A stretch of DNA of 7,527 nt, taken from assembly GCA_964292325.1 (NCBI GenBank), contig CAXYVG010000141.1:1-7527 (forward strand), read 5' to 3'. Origin of the DNA: CTSoil-075 sp964292325. GTDB taxonomy: Bacteria > Bacillota > Negativicutes > DSM-13327. The stretch's first letter is position 1. The number at the start of each line of letters is the position of its first letter. Shown in pieces: positions 1-5,462 of this stretch. The translations under genes were made by a program, and so were the position numbers. The notes beneath the pieces were generated by a model. That model did no database searches. It was not told where the DNA came from and saw only the letters and a program-made list of their open reading frames with translations.

Positions 1-107
1 AGTATATTTGGATTTTTTATAACCGGAAGCGGATGCACTCCAGTCTTGACTATACGACGCCGGAGAAATACTACGCTGCACGTCTTATACAGGAATTAGC
101 AGCGTAG
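1..107 (+). CDS. IS3-family transposase (OrfB), C-terminal end only, cut by window edge
   Basis: Reading from base 3 there are 34 codons before the TAG at 105-107. The peptide contains FYNRKRMHSSLDYTTPEKYY, the very typical last stretch of IS3/IS150-type integrase-core transposases (family pattern YNxxRxHSSLxxxTPxxY). The DDE catalytic residues would lie upstream of the window, so whether the whole gene is intact cannot be judged. Its C-terminus differs from that of the complete IS3-family element at 4058-5355 (which ends RHHSAIDYQAPATLYY), so it is a different IS and not a second copy. It runs toward the stop codon of manC and marks one border of the GDP-fucose gene set. Confidence 0.85.
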   Translation, partial: YIWIFYNRKRMHSSLDYTTPEKYYAARLIQELAA

Positions 108-230
108 GTGAAAATTTCCATAAGCGTACCAAGAGTTGCTATTTCAAGCCACCAGCAAGCTTGAATGGCTTAGTGTGGCGAAAAATCACGCAGTTTTACG
201 AAATCGAGAGATTCCTTTCGTTTTCAGTGT
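108..230. other. Intergenic stretch between IS3-family transposase end and manC stop
   Basis: These 123 bases should contain the right end of the IS whose transposase ends at 107, but I cannot place its terminal repeat without the left end. There are two weak hairpins. One has arms TTCAAGC/GCTTGAA separated by nine bases near 150-172. The other has arms ACGA (198-201) and TCGT (218-221) around AATC-GAGA-GATT. Neither is followed on the minus strand by a convincing T run, so I do not call a terminator for the gmd-fcl-manC transcript. Confidence 0.5.
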
Positions 231-1571
231 CTAACCGCGCGGGGAAAGGTCAGTCTCGACCGGCCACTCATATTTCTTTTTATCGCTCACATCAATATTT
301 TCCCCTATTTGAACTTCAATGGCTTCCAACTTCGTGACAGCAGATAAAAGATGACGAGAACCATGTGGCAAACGAATAGTATCGCCCTGATGAACTCGCG
401 TCATCAAACCATCCACAACAGCATCCCCTTCGCCAGAAACGATATTCCAAACTTCATCCCGACTTTCATGTGCATGATAGTTCATCGCATGTCCAGGCAG
501 CAAGATTACCTTAATGGTGAGACTACAATCCGATGAGTCCAATACCGTAAAGAATCCCCAGGATTTCTCTGCCATCATCACCTGTTGATGAATCGCTTCA
601 ACATAAGGTTTTAGATAGCTTGACTGATGTTTGTCCGCCACCAGAACGCCCTCTGGGCTGGCTGCTACTACCAAATCCTGTAGCCCTAGACCAATAATCG
701 GTACATCCAATTCATTTACGATTTGTGTATTGATAGATGTTTCGTCCAACACAGCCTCTCCGATTATGGGATCTTGCATGGCCTCTGTCAATGTATTCCA
801 GGTCCCAAGATCCTTCCAGATGCCATGAAAGCGTTGCACCGCAATACTTGATTCCTGCTCCGCCACTGCATAATCAAAAGAAACCTTTGGCAACTCTTCA
901 TAATGCTGATAAAGTACATTATAGCTACTATAACCTAGCAATTCCTGCGCTTTCTCAAGTACATAGTCAAGCTTATACGCAAATACTCCAGCATTCCATA
1001 GTGCCCCATGCTTGATATAACCACAGGCAGTTGCCTCACTCGGCTTCTCCTTGAATGTGCGAACAGGTGATACCATATTTCTGCTTTCTGGAATAATGTA
1101 TCCATATTTTTCACTAGGATAAGTTGGCTCGATTCCCATCAACAGCAACTTTGCTACATCATGCTGTACCTGATCCCCAAGCTCCTGAAGTGACTCAAAA
1201 TAACCATTTTCTACATAGGGATCAACAGGGCAAACCACAACTGACGCGCCCCCATCTACGCCCTTTTTGTCATGAAGATAAGCCGTAGCCAATGCAATAG
1301 CAGGAAATGTATCTCTACGACATGGTTCCACCGAAATTCCGATGTCCTCTCCCAAATGATTATGGATAGCCGATACCTGAGACCGAGAAGTCGCTACTGT
1401 AATCTGTGAACCTGGCGCAGCCTGCATAATCCCACGATACATACGCTGTGCCATCGATTCATATTCCCCATCAGGAGACTTGAATATCTTGATGAACTGC
1501 TTGCTGCGTATATCATTAGACAACGGCCATAGCCTTTTGCCAGACCCCCCCGACAATAAAATAATATTCAA
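231..1571 (-). CDS. manC: Mannose-1-phosphate guanylyltransferase with C-terminal cupin domain
   Basis: Makes GDP-mannose from mannose-1-phosphate and GTP in the cytoplasm, the entry step for the Gmd/Fcl route to GDP-L-fucose. The 446-residue protein opens with the nucleotide-binding loop GGSGKRLWP (8-16) followed by KQF (24-26). It then has CRRDTFPAIALA (84-95), the FKEKP signature (173-177), WNAGVF (192-197) and WKDLGTW (252-258). Residues about 339-425 form a cupin like the phosphomannose-isomerase half of bifunctional ManC/AlgA proteins (YHAHESRDEVW at 365-375). Whether that half is an active isomerase is not shown. The start is a TTG, chosen because AGGAG lies ten bases upstream, the protein begins exactly at the family's usual N-terminus (MNIILLSGG), and no ATG or GTG lies nearby in frame. 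It is the last gene of the gmd-fcl-manC set, 33 bases after fcl. A G7 run on the coding strand (1545-1551) lies in the GGSG loop codons. Confidence 0.95.
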   Translation of the reverse strand: MNIILLSGGSGKRLWPLSNDIRSKQFIKIFKSPDGEYESMAQRMYRGIMQAAPGSQITVATSRSQVSAIHNHLGEDIGISVEPCRRDTFPAIALATAYLHDKKGVDGGASVVVCPVDPYVENGYFESLQELGDQVQHDVAKLLLMGIEPTYPSEKYGYIIPESRNMVSPVRTFKEKPSEATACGYIKHGALWNAGVFAYKLDYVLEKAQELLGYSSYNVLYQHYEELPKVSFDYAVAEQESSIAVQRFHGIWKDLGTWNTLTEAMQDPIIGEAVLDETSINTQIVNELDVPIIGLGLQDLVVAASPEGVLVADKHQSSYLKPYVEAIHQQVMMAEKSWGFFTVLDSSDCSLTIKVILLPGHAMNYHAHESRDEVWNIVSGEGDAVVDGLMTRVHQGDTIRLPHGSRHLLSAVTKLEAIEVQIGENIDVSDKKKYEWPVETDLSPRG

Positions 1572-1604
1572 AGTAATTATTCTCCTATTGCAGATGAAGA
1601 TAGA

Positions 1605-2549
1605 TTAACGCTCGGCCCTCATTGGATTCTGCAGAAAATCCTGATAGGTCAGTCGAATACCATCCTCAAGTCCTGTCTTGTAAATCCAACCAAGCCTTGT
1701 CGCTTTACTGACATCCAAAAGCTTGCGTGGCGTACCATTCGGCTTCGATGAATCCCACCGAATTTCTCCCTCATAGCCGATAACCTTAGCCACTAGTTCC
1801 GTAAGTGCCTTAATCGTAAGTTCCTTACCCGTACCAGCATTCACGGTCTCATTACCACTATAGTTATTCATTAGGAAAACACAGAGATTCGCCAGATCAT
1901 CAACATACAGGAACTCACGTAATGGCGAGCCATCGCCCCAGCAAGTAACCGAAGTCAGTCCTTGCTCCTTTGCCTCATGGAAACGGCGGATAAGTGCTGG
2001 CAACACATGACTGTGTGTAGGATGATAGTTATCATTTGGGCCATAAAGATTAGTAGGCATAACAGAGATATAATCTGTACCATATTGGCCATTCAGGTAT
2101 TCACAATATTTCAAACCGCTGATTTTCGCCAAAGCATAAGCCTCATTTGTCTGCTCCAATGCAGAAGTCAACAAGCAGCCCTCTTTCATTGGTTGAGTAG
2201 CTAAACATGGATAAATACAAGAGCTACCAAGGAACTCCAGCTTCTTGCATCCATTCTGCCATGCTGCATGTATAACATTCATCTCAAGAATCATGTTATC
2301 ATACATGAAATCTGCCTTAGCAGTTGCATTGCCCATGATGCCACCCACTTTTGCAGCAGCCAAGAATACATACTCCGGCTTCTCCTCCGCAAAGAAGTTC
2401 TCTACCGCCTCCTGACGAGTGAGATCTAACTCCTTATGCGTATGAGTAACAATATTCCTATATCCTTGACGTTTCAGTTCACGACAGATGGCTGATCCCA
2501 CCATGCCACGATGACCAGCTACATAAATCTTTGCATTTTTCTCCATCAT
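1605..2549 (-). CDS. fcl: GDP-L-fucose synthase (GDP-4-keto-6-deoxy-mannose epimerase/reductase)
   Basis: Converts GDP-4-keto-6-deoxy-D-mannose, the Gmd product, to GDP-L-fucose by 3,5-epimerisation and NADPH-dependent reduction. The protein has 314 residues, normal for the family. It is an extended short-chain dehydrogenase with the Rossmann motif AGHRGMVGSA (11-20). The catalytic set known from the E. coli enzyme is present: Ser109 in GSSCIYP (with Cys111), Tyr138 and Lys142 in YALAK, and His181 in NYHPTHSH. MPTNLYGPNDNYHP (164-177) and REFLYVDD (211-218) are also diagnostic. The start is the first of two adjacent ATGs, with AAGG nine bases upstream. The gene begins 17 bases after the gmd stop and precedes manC, so the three are very probably co-transcribed. 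This gene is also called wcaG in some genomes. Confidence 0.97.
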   Translation of the reverse strand: MMEKNAKIYVAGHRGMVGSAICRELKRQGYRNIVTHTHKELDLTRQEAVENFFAEEKPEYVFLAAAKVGGIMGNATAKADFMYDNMILEMNVIHAAWQNGCKKLEFLGSSCIYPCLATQPMKEGCLLTSALEQTNEAYALAKISGLKYCEYLNGQYGTDYISVMPTNLYGPNDNYHPTHSHVLPALIRRFHEAKEQGLTSVTCWGDGSPLREFLYVDDLANLCVFLMNNYSGNETVNAGTGKELTIKALTELVAKVIGYEGEIRWDSSKPNGTPRKLLDVSKATRLGWIYKTGLEDGIRLTYQDFLQNPMRAER

Positions 2550-2566
2550 AATGAATCGCCTTCTTC

Positions 2567-3655
2567 TTATTTCACGATACCTTTTTCAAGATATTCCTCT
2601 AGGTTAACTTCAATATTTTCCTTGGCACGTTCTACAGCGACCTTCTGCATATCATGTTGAACCATGATACGTACTAGTTCTTCAAAGCTGGTCTTAGTCG
2701 GATTCCAACCAAGCTCCGTTTTTGCTTTTGTCGGGTCTCCCCAAAGATTCACCACGTCCGTCGGGCGATAAAAATCTGGGCTGACCTCGATGAGCACATT
2801 GCCTGTAGCCTTGTCATAACCTTTCTCATCCATGTCCTCGCCCTTGAAACCCAGCTCAATACCGACATAATGGAATGCCAGCTGACAGAACTCACGTACA
2901 CTGTGCTGGACACCAGTTGCAATGACAAAATCTTCTGGCTTCTCATGTTGCAGAATCAACCACATACACTCCACATAGTCTTTTGCATACCCCCAGTCGC
3001 GCAGGCTCCCAAGATTTCCAAGATAAAGCTTCTCCTGCGTTCCCTGCTTAATACGAGCCACAGCCAGTGTAATCTTGCGTGTAACAAAAGTCTCACCGCG
3101 ACGTTCTGACTCATGATTGAACAAGATACCCGAACATGCAAACATATGGTAGGCCTCGCGGTATTCCTTCGTGATCCAGAACCCATACTGCTTTGCTACA
3201 GCATATGGGCTATAAGGATGGAATGGTGTCATCTCATTCTGTGGCACTTCCTCCACCTTGCCATAAAGCTCAGAAGTAGATGCCTGGTAAATACGACAAG
3301 TATCAGCCTGACCAGTCAAACGTACGGCTTCGAGCATCCGTAAAACACCTGTAGCATCAATGTCTGCCGTAAACTCCGGCACGTCAAACGAAACCTGTAC
3401 ATGCGACTGAGCTGCAAGATTATAGATTTCATCCGGGCGTACTGAACCAACAACGCTTACCAGGCTCACGGAATCTCCTAAGTCTCCATAATGCAAATGA
3501 AAATGTATATTCCCCTCTAAATGGGCGATACGCTCTCGAAAACCCATCGAACTACGACGAATGATACCATGCACATCATATCCCTTCTCCAGCAATAACT
3601 CAGCAAGATAGCTACCATCTTGCCCTGTCACGCCCGTAATTAATGCTTTTTTCAT
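2567..3655 (-). CDS. gmd: GDP-mannose 4,6-dehydratase
   Basis: Removes water from GDP-D-mannose to give GDP-4-keto-6-deoxy-D-mannose, the first committed step to GDP-L-fucose. From the chosen ATG the protein has 362 residues and starts MKKALITGVTGQDGSYLAE, the standard N-terminus with the NADP-binding GxxGxxG. Visible active-site residues by family position are Thr127 and Glu129 in ASTSELYG and Tyr151/Lys155 in YSPYAVAK. NHESERRGETFVTRKIT (180-196) and the YRPTDV segment (296-301) are also typical. The frame stays open to a GTG at 3712, which would add 19 non-conserved residues. I prefer the ATG at 3655 because GGAAGG lies nine bases before it and family members start there. It is first of the gmd-fcl-manC set. 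The upstream genes it probably once followed are now separated from it by IS DNA. Confidence 0.97.
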   Translation of the reverse strand: MKKALITGVTGQDGSYLAELLLEKGYDVHGIIRRSSMGFRERIAHLEGNIHFHLHYGDLGDSVSLVSVVGSVRPDEIYNLAAQSHVQVSFDVPEFTADIDATGVLRMLEAVRLTGQADTCRIYQASTSELYGKVEEVPQNEMTPFHPYSPYAVAKQYGFWITKEYREAYHMFACSGILFNHESERRGETFVTRKITLAVARIKQGTQEKLYLGNLGSLRDWGYAKDYVECMWLILQHEKPEDFVIATGVQHSVREFCQLAFHYVGIELGFKGEDMDEKGYDKATGNVLIEVSPDFYRPTDVVNLWGDPTKAKTELGWNPTKTSFEELVRIMVQHDMQKVAVERAKENIEVNLEEYLEKGIVK

Positions 3656-3795
3656 ATAATTTATCCTTCCACATAAAAATTCATTGATTCGTTGTAAAAT
3701 GAAATTGAACACCTAATAATTCAAAAATATCCGTAATGCATTGACTTAGGGTAGAATAGAAGTTCACACACACTATTCAAAGGAGTCATCACACT
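3656..3795. other. Spacer between gmd and IS30 fragment, containing gmd leader and probable IS30 left end
   Basis: It holds the gmd ribosome site (GGAAGG on the minus strand at about 3665-3670) and, on the plus strand, AAGGAG at 3780-3785 for the IS30 transposase. The left terminal repeat of the IS30 element must lie here, but its right end is lost so the boundary cannot be fixed. A weak minus-strand promoter-like pair facing gmd is present: TTGAAT (3775-3780) and TATTCT (3753-3758), 16 bases apart and each 4 of 6 to consensus. No stronger gmd promoter was seen. Confidence 0.4.
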
Positions 3796-4057
3796 ATGGA
3801 CACTCCAAATTCTACCACAAATGAAGCTGTACGTAAATCCGGCAAGCACTTCACTCTGAATCAGCGTGGTATGATCCAAGTTTTTGCAGCGTGAAGGCAA
3901 ATCACTCCGGGCTATAGCCGAAGCCATCGGATGCGCCCACACTACAGTCATTTATGAACTACAGCTGGGTCCGACTGCCAGGACTCATTCTAAGGGCCAC
4001 GCCCCATTCTATACCGCTAAGCACGGCCCCAAAGCATATGAAACCCACAGAGTCAAC
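3796..4057 (+). pseudogene. IS30-family transposase, N-terminal fragment with frameshift
   Basis: An ATG at 3796 with AAGGAG ten bases upstream begins MDTPNSTTNEAVRKSGKHFT, followed by LNQRGMIQVF, and the frame ends at TGA 3892-3894. In the next frame the protein continues as LQREGKSLRAIAEAIGCAHT, then TVIYEL and later YTAKHGPKAYETHRVN. This is the helix-turn-helix region of IS30 transposases (family pattern RxxIxxLLxEGxSLRxIAxxLGRSxSTISREL). Removing one T from the T5 run at 3881-3885 joins the two frames exactly, so a one-base insertion best explains the break. The family-like peptide runs up to codon AAC at 4055-4057 and is then replaced by IS3-element sequence. The DDE catalytic domain is absent, so this copy cannot encode a working transposase. 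Confidence 0.85.
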
Positions 4058-4082
4058 TATAATGGTCTCATAAATTAAGACA
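4058..4082 (+). repeat. Left terminal inverted repeat (IRL) of the IS3-family element
   Basis: It starts TATAATGG and ends AAGACA. Aligned with the reverse complement of 5332-5355, the first eight bases, the following CTCA and the last six bases are identical, with one gap and a few mismatches between. The first six bases, TATAAT, are a perfect -10 hexamer reading into the element. Confidence 0.85.
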
Positions 4083-4103
4083 TTTTTTGAACACGTTTAT
4101 AAT
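4075..4103 (+). promoter_or_regulatory. Internal promoter of the IS3-family element driving orfA
   Basis: TTAAGA (4075-4080, 4 of 6 to the -35 consensus) and a perfect TATAAT (4098-4103) are separated by 17 bases. Transcription would begin near 4110, about 37 bases before the orfA start. The call rests on pattern only. Confidence 0.55.
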
Positions 4104-4107
4104 GAAC
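4096..4107 (+). repeat. Subterminal inverted repeat, left copy
   Basis: TTTATAATGAAC is repeated as a perfect inverted copy at 5307-5318, each about 38 bases inside its end of the element. The two ends therefore resemble each other over about 50 bases, more than the outer repeat alone. It could be a second transposase contact, or simply the internal promoter's -10 region mirrored. Confidence 0.7.
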
Positions 4108-4145
4108 CTGATATACTGTAGATAACACTCGAAAGAAGGTTCATT
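4101..4145 (+). promoter_or_regulatory. Hairpin that would cover the orfA ribosome site in read-through RNA
   Basis: AATGAACCT (4101-4109) and AGGTTCATT (4137-4145) are perfect complements, with a 27-base loop. The right arm covers the GG of the orfA Shine-Dalgarno AAGAAGG (4133-4139) and ends two bases before the ATG. The left arm overlaps the -10 of the internal promoter, so RNA started there (about 4110) would lack it. RNA entering from outside would contain both arms. This matches the known arrangement in other IS elements that limits transposase made from external transcription. Confidence 0.6.
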
Positions 4146-4146
4146 T

Positions 4147-4494
4147 ATGTCTCGAAAAAGAAGAAATTTTACAGCAAAATTAAAATCGGATCTTGTTCTT
4201 GAACTGCTAAAGGGCGAGAAAGATCTCAACTCGATAGCTACCGAAAATAGCATACAGCCAAATCTTTTGCGAAATTGGAAAAAGGAATTTCTCGATAAAG
4301 CCTCTGTTGTCTTCGATGATTCCCGTGAGGAAAATATCAGAGAAAAGCTTGATGAGGAACGCAAAGAGAAAGAAGCATATGCTAAAAAGGTTGGCCAGCT
4401 CACCATGCAGGTGGACTGGTTGAAAAAAAAATCTACAGAACTCCTTGGACCTGACTACGAAAGTAAATTTAGTCCGAAACCTTTTGACGACTAA
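4147..4494 (+). CDS. IS3-family transposase OrfA (helix-turn-helix, DNA binding)
   Basis: The 115-residue first ORF of the element binds the IS ends and supplies the N-terminal part of the OrfAB transposase. Residues about 10-50 form the HTH_Tnp_1 type domain, from KLKSDLVLELLKGEKDLNSI to LLRNWKKEFL. Residues about 60-95 are rich in Glu, Lys and Arg with spaced hydrophobics, like the leucine-zipper coiled coil used for multimer formation. The ATG is supported by AAGAAGG ending seven bases upstream. The frame overlaps orfB by 50 bases. A run of nine A (codons 93-95, LysLysLys) lies at the end of the coiled coil, where IS3-family elements normally carry their frameshift site. The tail after it (STELLGPDYESKFSPKPFDD) would occur only in OrfA made without frame change. 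Confidence 0.9.
   Translation: MSRKRRNFTAKLKSDLVLELLKGEKDLNSIATENSIQPNLLRNWKKEFLDKASVVFDDSREENIREKLDEERKEKEAYAKKVGQLTMQVDWLKKKSTELLGPDYESKFSPKPFDD
4423..4431 (+). promoter_or_regulatory. A9 run, candidate frameshift or transcript-slippage site joining orfA and orfB
   Basis: Nine consecutive A follow TTG in the orfA frame. The orfB frame is +1 (equivalently -2) relative to orfA. Reading the run as eight A joins them as WLKKNLQNSLDLTTKVNLV. A usual -1 shift here instead reaches TGA within nine codons. Polymerase slippage on the A run, or a +1/-2 ribosomal shift, would be needed for an OrfAB fusion. Confidence 0.5.
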
Positions 4495-5305
4495 GGAACT
4501 TCCAGCTCAAAAAGGCGCTGAATTACTTGAAGTAAATCGTACTAGCATTTATTACAAGGGGACGCCAATTTCCGAAGAAGAGCTTGCATGTAAGGCCATT
4601 ATAGACCGTATTCATACGGATAATCCCGCTTGGGGCGCACGTCAAATGTCATCTCAACTTAAAAGCCTCGGTTATTTAGTAGGTCGCAGGAAAGCACGCC
4701 GATATATGACGGAAATGGGAATTGACGCGATATATCCGAAGATGAATCTTTCAAAGCGCATGCAGCAGGCAAAGGTATGTCCTTACTTACTGCGTAATGC
4801 CGTAATATCTCGGCCAAATCAAGCCTGGTCAATAGACATCACCTATATTCCCATCAAGCGAGGATTCCTTTATTTGACTGCTGTCATCGATTGGTATAGC
4901 CGATGTATTGTTGGCTGGGAGGTAGATGATACATTGGATACAAGAATGGTCATTCATGCACTTGGAAAAGCTTTTAGAGTTGCCAAGCCACTAATTTTAA
5001 ATTCAGATCAGGGGTGTCAATTCACTAGCAATGAGTATATTGAATTTCTCAAGGGGAATAATATCCGTCAAAGCATGGATGGGAAGAGCCGATGGGCTGA
5101 CAATATTATGATTGAGCGTTGGTTTCGAAGTTTCAAGTATGAAGAAGCTTATCTGACCCAATATGCCAACCTAAAAGAGGCGCGTCAAGCAATTAAGAAG
5201 TATATCTATACCTACAATTTTAAACGGCATCATTCAGCAATTGATTATCAGGCGCCAGCTACGCTGTACTATCCAGCAATGCTGATAGACTATGCCACGG
5301 CTTAA
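4445..5305 (+). CDS. IS3-family transposase OrfB (DDE integrase core)
   Basis: This is the catalytic part of the transposase, which cuts and joins the IS ends through a circular intermediate in this family. Counting from the TTG at 4445, the protein has an HTH_21-like segment (about 47-100, ending near MGIDAIYPK) and the rve integrase core (about 122-280). The catalytic triad is complete: Asp131 in WSIDITYIP, Asp188 in LNSDQG and Glu224 in NIMIERWFRSFK, with 35 residues between the last two as in the family's DD(35)E. No ATG or ribosome site supports a separate start at 4445, so it is probably made mainly as an OrfAB fusion through the A9 run. The frame open to the left includes that run. It appears intact, so the element may be active. 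Confidence 0.92.
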   Translation: MDLTTKVNLVRNLLTTKELPAQKGAELLEVNRTSIYYKGTPISEEELACKAIIDRIHTDNPAWGARQMSSQLKSLGYLVGRRKARRYMTEMGIDAIYPKMNLSKRMQQAKVCPYLLRNAVISRPNQAWSIDITYIPIKRGFLYLTAVIDWYSRCIVGWEVDDTLDTRMVIHALGKAFRVAKPLILNSDQGCQFTSNEYIEFLKGNNIRQSMDGKSRWADNIMIERWFRSFKYEEAYLTQYANLKEARQAIKKYIYTYNFKRHHSAIDYQAPATLYYPAMLIDYATA

Positions 5306-5306
5306 T

Positions 5307-5318
5307 GTTCATTATAAA
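5307..5318 (-). repeat. Subterminal inverted repeat, right copy
   Basis: GTTCATTATAAA on the plus strand is the exact inverted partner of 4096-4107. It begins two bases after the orfB stop codon. Confidence 0.7.
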
Positions 5319-5331
5319 ATCTTTAGATTTC

Positions 5332-5355
5332 TGTCTTGACAACTGAGCCATTATA
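5332..5355 (-). repeat. Right terminal inverted repeat (IRR) of the IS3-family element
   Basis: The reverse complement starts TATAATGGCTCA and ends CAAGACA, pairing with 4058-4082. On the plus strand it contains a perfect -35 hexamer, TTGACA, at 5336-5341, pointing outward over the right end. Confidence 0.85.
5336..5341 (+). promoter_or_regulatory. Outward -35 hexamer in the right IS end (half of a circle-junction promoter)
   Basis: TTGACA is a perfect -35. In the linear insertion no matching -10 lies at the right distance downstream (17 bases on reads CACGTC). If the element circularises with a 3-base spacer, 14 bases of IRR plus 3 spacer bases put it exactly 17 bases before the TATAAT at the start of IRL. 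Confidence 0.6.
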
Positions 5356-5462
5356 GACCACGTCTGCGCAATCAAGCTCTCTACAGTCCTAGTCACTAGT
5401 TTTTCAACATTGTAGACTGGTAAAATGACACTAATCAGCGGTTGCTCCGCGCCTAGTGCCAT
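5356..5462 (-). pseudogene. Family 2 glycosyltransferase, N-terminal fragment cut by the IS element
   Basis: ATG at 5462 begins MALGAEQPLISVILPVYNVE, followed by KLVTRTVESLIAQTW, the unmistakable start of a GT-A fold family 2 glycosyltransferase (pattern PxISVIxPVYNxExxLxxxxxSxxxQTxxxxEIIxVDDGS). Residue 35 (Trp) is coded at 5358-5360. After 5355 the frame runs into the IS end and continues as unrelated residues to 5259. The DDGS nucleotide-binding motif and everything after it are missing, and the rest of the gene is not found on the other side of the IS. The gene is therefore inactive here. Its ATG overlaps the stop of the preceding small ORF (TAATG), which suggests coupled translation. A weak AGG lies ten bases upstream. 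The sugar it once transferred cannot be told from this piece. Confidence 0.88.

Larger units (their letters stand above)
4058..5355 (+). mobile_element. Complete IS3-family insertion sequence, 1298 bases
   Basis: The element carries orfA and orfB of an IS3-family transposase between terminal inverted repeats. Its outer borders are supported from three sides. The inverted repeats match from 4058 and 5355 inward. The IS30-like peptide on the left stays family-like exactly to 4057. The glycosyltransferase-like peptide on the right ends at 5356-5358. The length is normal for the family. The three bases outside the ends are AAC on the left and GAC on the right, so no perfect 3-base target duplication is present. 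The left flank is an IS30 transposase gene and the right flank a glycosyltransferase gene. I cannot name the IS from memory. Confidence 0.88.

Noticed and set aside
1..107. Left transposase scrap as a second copy of the central IS3-family element
   Set aside because: The C-terminal residues and the sequence after the stop differ clearly from those of the element at 4058-5355.
198..221. Possible terminator hairpin after manC
   Set aside because: The stem is short and interrupted, and no T tract follows directly on the minus strand.
737..1015. 92-codon plus-strand open frame inside manC
   Set aside because: Antisense to a confidently assigned gene and composed of unlikely low-complexity sequence.
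2956..3186. Overlapping open frames on both strands inside gmd
   Set aside because: They are frame shadows of a well conserved gene, with no ribosome site or recognisable domain.
3656..3712. Longer gmd starting at GTG 3712
   Set aside because: The added 19 residues are not family-like and there is a well placed ribosome site for the ATG at 3655.
3721..3951. 76-codon minus-strand open frame between gmd and the IS elements
   Set aside because: It is antisense to the IS30 fragment and shows no family resemblance. The plus strand explains the region better.
4068..4406. 112-codon open frame on the minus strand across the IS left end and orfA
   Set aside because: It is antisense to orfA, whose domain is clear. 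The reading is low-complexity Ser/Phe-rich, as expected from the reverse of a Lys/Glu-rich gene.
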